Source of the DNA: Clostridium sp. SCN 57-10
GTDB lineage: Bacteria > Bacillota > Clostridia > Oscillospirales > Butyricicoccaceae
Assembly: GCA_001725215.1 (NCBI GenBank)
Contig: MEFT01000150.1
Span: forward strand, 1-8,645
Direction: 5' to 3'
DNA length: 8,645 bases
The notes beneath the pieces were generated by a model. That model worked only from the letters and a program-made list of their open reading frames with translations. It did not search any database and was not told where the DNA came from. Position numbers and translations under genes: made by a program. The stretch's first letter is position 1. The number at the start of each line of letters is the position of its first letter. Of this stretch, positions 5,729 through 8,645 are shown one piece after another.

Positions 5729-8188
5729 ATGAAAAACATCGTTATTGTCGGCGCCGGATATGCCGGTGTGCTGACCGCGAAAAAGCTGGGGAAAAAGTTC
5801 AGAAAGGATCCCGACGTTACCGTAACGGTAATCGACAAAAATCCGTTTCATACCATGCTTACCGAGCTGCATGAGGTTGCCGCCTGCCGCGTGGAGGAGG
5901 ACAGCATTCGCATCAGCTATGAAAAGGTTTTTGCAGGCAGAGACGTTCGTTTTGTGCACGACTATGTCGAATCGGTCGACTTCGAAGGGAAGTCGGTGCG
6001 ATGCAAAAACGGCGCATATGCCTATGACTATGTGGTCATTGCGGCCGGCTCCAAGCCGACCTATTTCGGCGTGCCCGGCGCAGAGGCATACACCTATCCG
6101 CTCTGGTCGTTTGAAGACGCCGTACGCCTGAAAGAGCGCACTCACCAGTGCTTTGTCAAGGCTTCTGCCGAGTTGGACGAAGCAGAAAAGCGCAAGCTTC
6201 TCACCTTCTACGTGGTTGGTGCGGGCTTTACCGGTGTCGAAATGATCGGCGAGCTGGCCGAGTATGTGCCTGTTCTGTGCGACCGCTATGAAATTGACCC
6301 CAGTTATGTCTCACTTTGTAACGTAGACGCGCTGCCGCGCGTCGTGCCCAACCTTCCCGAAAAGCTGTCTGCCAAAATCCAGCGCCGTCTGGAGAAGATG
6401 GGCGTCAACGTCATTCTGGGCGCAAGCGTCGTCGAGATCGGCGAAGACTTCATTGACATCGTGAGCAACGGAAACCGCACGCGCAACACTGCGGGCACCG
6501 TTGTGTGGGTTGCCGGCATCGAAAGCTCCGCGCTTACGCAGAAGGTTGGCGAGTCGATTCCCAACCAGCGACGCGGCAGGCTTGACGCGGATCAGTATCT
6601 GCGCAGCGTCAAAGACGAGAACGTCTATGTCGCGGGCGACAATATCTGTTTCATCCCCGAGGGTGAAACCATGCCTGTGCCTCAGATGGTGGAAAACTGC
6701 GAGCAGAGCGCCGACATCGTCGCGCATAACATCCATTGCGCACTGACCGGCAAAGGCGAAATGGAGGCCTACCACCCGAAGTTCCACGGCGTTATGGTCT
6801 GCGTCGGCGGCACGCCGAAATACATGGTCAACCTTCCCTCGTTCCTCGCCATGTTCTGCAAGCACTTTATCAACATTGTCTACTTTGTTCAGGTTCTGGG
6901 CTGGAATAAAGTATTCAGCTATATGAAGCACGAGTTCTTCACCATCCGTAACCGCCGCAGCTTTGTCGGCGGCCACTTCTCGAACCGCACGCCGAGCTTC
7001 CTGCTCGTTCCGCTCCGCATCTGGCTGGGCGCCGTGTGGGTGTTTGAAGGCGTGATGAAGATCGTGGAGGGATGGTTCAAAACTCCGATGCTCGAAGGCT
7101 TCTTCGGCGGTGCTACCACCTGGTTTACCAATGTTCTGAACGGCACAACCGACGCCGTTTCAAGCGCAACGAGCGCCGCGGGCGGCGAAGCTGTTGCCGC
7201 CGCAGGCACCGTCGTCTTCAACTGGAACATTCTCGGTCTGTTCAAAACCATTTTCGTCAGCGGCAAGCCGCTTGCCGAATCGACGCTTGCCGACTACGCG
7301 TTTAAGCTTGACGTCCCGGTGCTCAACTGGTTTCTCAACACGCTTGTGCTGCGGCAGCGCACTGCCGAAGCGAGAGGGTTCGGCGACGACGTCAAGCTGC
7401 CGGTGCTTGCGAAGCTGATGCTTGCCGAGCGCTTTCTCCCACGTCTCTTCGACCAGATTGCTGCGGCCGCCGCGGCGGCAGCGGATGGAAAATGCCCCGA
7501 CCTTTCGGCCCTTGAGGCTGCGGCAACCGCCAAGGAAGACACCAGACCCGCGGCCAAGCCGGAGAAGCCCTCAGCGAAGGGCGACGACGCCGTGAAGCCC
7601 GCGCCCAAACTGGAGGCCGTGAAAGCGACCGAAAGCGCGCTCTTGAGCGAATGGCTTTCGTCGCCGGCCATCAAAGCCTGGGCAGCGGTGCCAACAGTCA
7701 TCGGTGGAGAGGATCTTCGTCCCTACCTGTTCGTCGCCAAGGACCGGAAGGACTATTTCGGCGCGGCCTCTGTCCTTGGCCACTTGGCGGCCGTGGTCGA
7801 GCAGCTCTTCGGCGGCAAGTTCGCGGTGCAGGGTCTGGAAGCAGATCTCAAGCGCCTGGCTCCACCTGAAACGGCGCAAATCTTCGAAGCCGTGCGCGGC
7901 CGGATCGTCGGTGGTGACAGCTTCGACACCGAGCCACCGGGCGCGGCAGGTTTGGCGGTTCTCGTGAAGGCTCATCCGACCCTGCAAAGCAGTCTCGTTG
8001 ACTTCCTCGAAGCGCTCCCACGAGACCGTCTCGGGCCGTGGGTCTGTGGTGGCTGGGAGGGTGTTCTGAAGGACGGCGATGCGACCCAGCGCTTTGATCG
8101 CCTCCTTCAGACCTGGGGCAAGGAAGGCGGCGCGATGCTCAAGGCGGCAGCCACCGGCGTTCTTCGAACTCGCCAGGGAGCGCGCTAA
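5729..8188 (+). CDS. Chimeric ORF: type II NADH dehydrogenase (residues 1-541) joined in frame to QatA C-terminus (542-819)
   Basis: Residues 1-541 are a clostridial type II NADH:quinone oxidoreductase-like flavoprotein that would move electrons from NADH to quinone or another acceptor at the inner membrane face. An FAD-binding GAGYAG lies at 8-13, TELHEVAA at 45-52, the NADH-binding Rossmann motif VVGAGFTGVE at 162-171 and the FAD-contact VYVAGD at 299-304. A membrane region similar to DoxX follows from about 424 (LLVPLRIWLGAVWVFEGVMKIVEGW, 24-residue span 425-449), with a Gly/Ala/Ser-rich loop at about 471-495. From about 542 the sequence is unrelated and matches QatA. The start at 5729 is set by AGAGGA (5717-5722) and the onset of the FAD motif; an upstream TTG at 5630 is in frame but lies in the promoter. 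An 819-residue fusion is not a known architecture, and neither partner is complete: the dehydrogenase lacks its last membrane segment(s) and QatA lacks its ATPase half. Confidence 0.85.
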   Translation: MKNIVIVGAGYAGVLTAKKLGKKFRKDPDVTVTVIDKNPFHTMLTELHEVAACRVEEDSIRISYEKVFAGRDVRFVHDYVESVDFEGKSVRCKNGAYAYDYVVIAAGSKPTYFGVPGAEAYTYPLWSFEDAVRLKERTHQCFVKASAELDEAEKRKLLTFYVVGAGFTGVEMIGELAEYVPVLCDRYEIDPSYVSLCNVDALPRVVPNLPEKLSAKIQRRLEKMGVNVILGASVVEIGEDFIDIVSNGNRTRNTAGTVVWVAGIESSALTQKVGESIPNQRRGRLDADQYLRSVKDENVYVAGDNICFIPEGETMPVPQMVENCEQSADIVAHNIHCALTGKGEMEAYHPKFHGVMVCVGGTPKYMVNLPSFLAMFCKHFINIVYFVQVLGWNKVFSYMKHEFFTIRNRRSFVGGHFSNRTPSFLLVPLRIWLGAVWVFEGVMKIVEGWFKTPMLEGFFGGATTWFTNVLNGTTDAVSSATSAAGGEAVAAAGTVVFNWNILGLFKTIFVSGKPLAESTLADYAFKLDVPVLNWFLNTLVLRQRTAEARGFGDDVKLPVLAKLMLAERFLPRLFDQIAAAAAAAADGKCPDLSALEAAATAKEDTRPAAKPEKPSAKGDDAVKPAPKLEAVKATESALLSEWLSSPAIKAWAAVPTVIGGEDLRPYLFVAKDRKDYFGAASVLGHLAAVVEQLFGGKFAVQGLEADLKRLAPPETAQIFEAVRGRIVGGDSFDTEPPGAAGLAVLVKAHPTLQSSLVDFLEALPRDRLGPWVCGGWEGVLKDGDATQRFDRLLQTWGKEGGAMLKAAATGVLRTRQGAR
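7331..7351 (+). other. Chimeric junction between NADH dehydrogenase and qatA sequence
   Basis: The codons here read FLNTLVL. Immediately left, DVPVLNW belongs to the dehydrogenase membrane domain; immediately right, RQRTAEARGFGDD belongs to QatA, where KAP ATPases typically carry an (R)K-R-FLN-x-L-x-LR segment. The seven residues fit both families, so this 21-bp stretch is the likely crossover. Base composition rises in GC to the right. The reading frame is kept across the join. Confidence 0.7.
7352..8188 (+). pseudogene. qatA: QatA (KAP-type ATPase of the Qat anti-phage system), C-terminal fragment
   Basis: About 278 residues corresponding to the region after the KAP P-loop ATPase domain of QatA. 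Recognisable elements are RTAEARGFGDDVKLPVLAKL, LMLAERFLPRLFDQI, a low-complexity Ala/Pro/Lys linker (about residues 578-633 of the ORF), LRPYLFVAKDRKDYFG, SVLGHLAAVVEQL, GLAVLVKAHPTLQSSLVDFL and a closing GWEGVLKDGDATQRFDRLL. QatA is the ATPase of the four-gene QatABCD anti-phage system. Walker A and B motifs would lie upstream and are absent, so this fragment cannot hydrolyse ATP on its own. Its stop overlaps the qatB start (TAATG), the usual tight qatA-qatB arrangement, which strengthens the call. Its base composition and residue use differ from the dehydrogenase half and look like a higher-GC, proteobacterium-like source; this last point is inference. Confidence 0.78.
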
Positions 8189-8645
8189 TGGGCACCTCCA
8201 GTGCATTTGGCGGTCAGGGCGGCAGGACGCCCCTTGTCCCAAGCTGGCTTGGCGACGACGGCGCACCGCCGGCCGCACCGAACGGTGCCCCTCCCGATGG
8301 AACGCCTCCGGGCGGTCCGCCTCCTGCGGACCCAGCAGGCGGCGCAGTCCCGCCCGGAGCGCCGCCGGCGCCGCCCGCAAGGCCACCCATTCCCCCTGCG
8401 GCGAATCCAACTCGTTTCTCGGCGGCACGCAACAATTTCTCCCGCTTCGCGGGCTCCGGCGGAGCCGACCGCAAGAGCCTCGGAAGGGCCGTGTCTCACT
8501 ACGTCGGGTCGTCTTCCGGTGGCGCACGCACGGCGGCTGCCAGGATGGGATCGGCGCGCGGCGCAGGCAGCCGCCTCCTCGGTTTCCTATCGGACGCGGT
8601 GGCGCGGGGGGCCACCGAAGCGCTTCGCGCGCTCAATCTCGGCGC
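8188..8645 (+). CDS. qatB: QatB, anti-phage Qat system component, cut by window edge
   Basis: 152 residues are visible before the edge. The N-terminus MGTSSAFGGQGGRTPLVPSW is characteristic of QatB. A Pro/Gly/Ala-rich linker (about 27-74) follows, then the conserved FSAARNNFSRFAGSGG, SLGRAVSHYVGSSSGGARTAA and GFLSDAVARGATEALRALNLG blocks. In QatABCD, QatB acts with the QueC-like QatC, the QatA ATPase and the TatD-like nuclease QatD; its biochemical role is not readable from sequence. AGGGAG at 8175-8180, 7 bases before the ATG, and the TAATG overlap with qatA fix the start. qatC and qatD should follow outside the window. The heavy GC content makes long antisense reading frames across it, which are shadows. 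Confidence 0.85.
   Translation, partial: MGTSSAFGGQGGRTPLVPSWLGDDGAPPAAPNGAPPDGTPPGGPPPADPAGGAVPPGAPPAPPARPPIPPAANPTRFSAARNNFSRFAGSGGADRKSLGRAVSHYVGSSSGGARTAAARMGSARGAGSRLLGFLSDAVARGATEALRALNLG

Noticed and set aside
5729..8188. A novel bifunctional NADH dehydrogenase-QatA defence effector
   Set aside because: The QatA part lacks the P-loop ATPase half, the dehydrogenase is cut inside its membrane domain, and the join sits at a short stretch fitting both families with a composition change. An artefact or accidental recombination explains it better.
8214..8474. Minus-strand Gly/Pro-rich frame with collagen-like look
   Set aside because: It is the mirror of the Pro-rich linker of QatB, so the repeat-like pattern is explained by the sense strand.
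7571..8527. 318-residue minus-strand reading frame across qatA and qatB
   Set aside because: Arg-rich low-complexity product typical of antisense frames in GC-rich DNA; both sense genes have recognisable conserved blocks.

Overview
The window looks like a contig from a Clostridia-type Firmicute (moderate GC, AT-rich intergenic DNA, strong GGAGG ribosome sites, a DacF-like D,D-carboxypeptidase and a GerMN lipoprotein) that changes near position 7340 into GC-richer DNA carrying part of a Qat anti-phage locus. No rRNA, tRNA, CRISPR array or insertion sequence is visible.

Left part (1-5409). A D-Ala-D-Ala carboxypeptidase gene runs leftward off the edge (1-673, minus). From the divergent 674-787 gap a tightly packed plus-strand run begins: a small ComEA-type helix-hairpin-helix protein, an OmpR-family response regulator, a HAMP-containing sensor histidine kinase, a tandem-GerMN lipoprotein and an MFS transporter. 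It closes at a textbook rho-independent terminator (5375-5409). The regulator-kinase-GerMN lipoprotein order matches actinobacterial mtrA-mtrB-lpqB, so an envelope, division or sporulation role is plausible. Both the lipoprotein and the transporter are broken by apparent frameshifts: the lost C-terminal parts are readable in another frame.

Middle (5410-7351). A 319-bp AT-rich leader carries a good sigma-A-type promoter (TTGACC, 17 bp, TAAAAT) and repeated TTGTGC words, followed by a type II NADH dehydrogenase with a C-terminal DoxX-like membrane region.

Right part (7331-8645). Inside the dehydrogenase's last membrane region the reading frame passes, without a stop, into a sequence I recognise as the C-terminal part of QatA (a KAP-type ATPase whose P-loop half is absent here). 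A TAATG overlap then leads into the start of qatB, which runs off the window. The switch falls in a 21-bp stretch coding for a peptide plausible in both families (FLNTLVL). The simplest reading is a chimeric join, either an assembly artefact or illegitimate recombination, and not a designed NADH dehydrogenase-Qat fusion. The genuine system of interest is therefore a partial QatABCD defence locus, probably from a different genome or genomic context than the left part.
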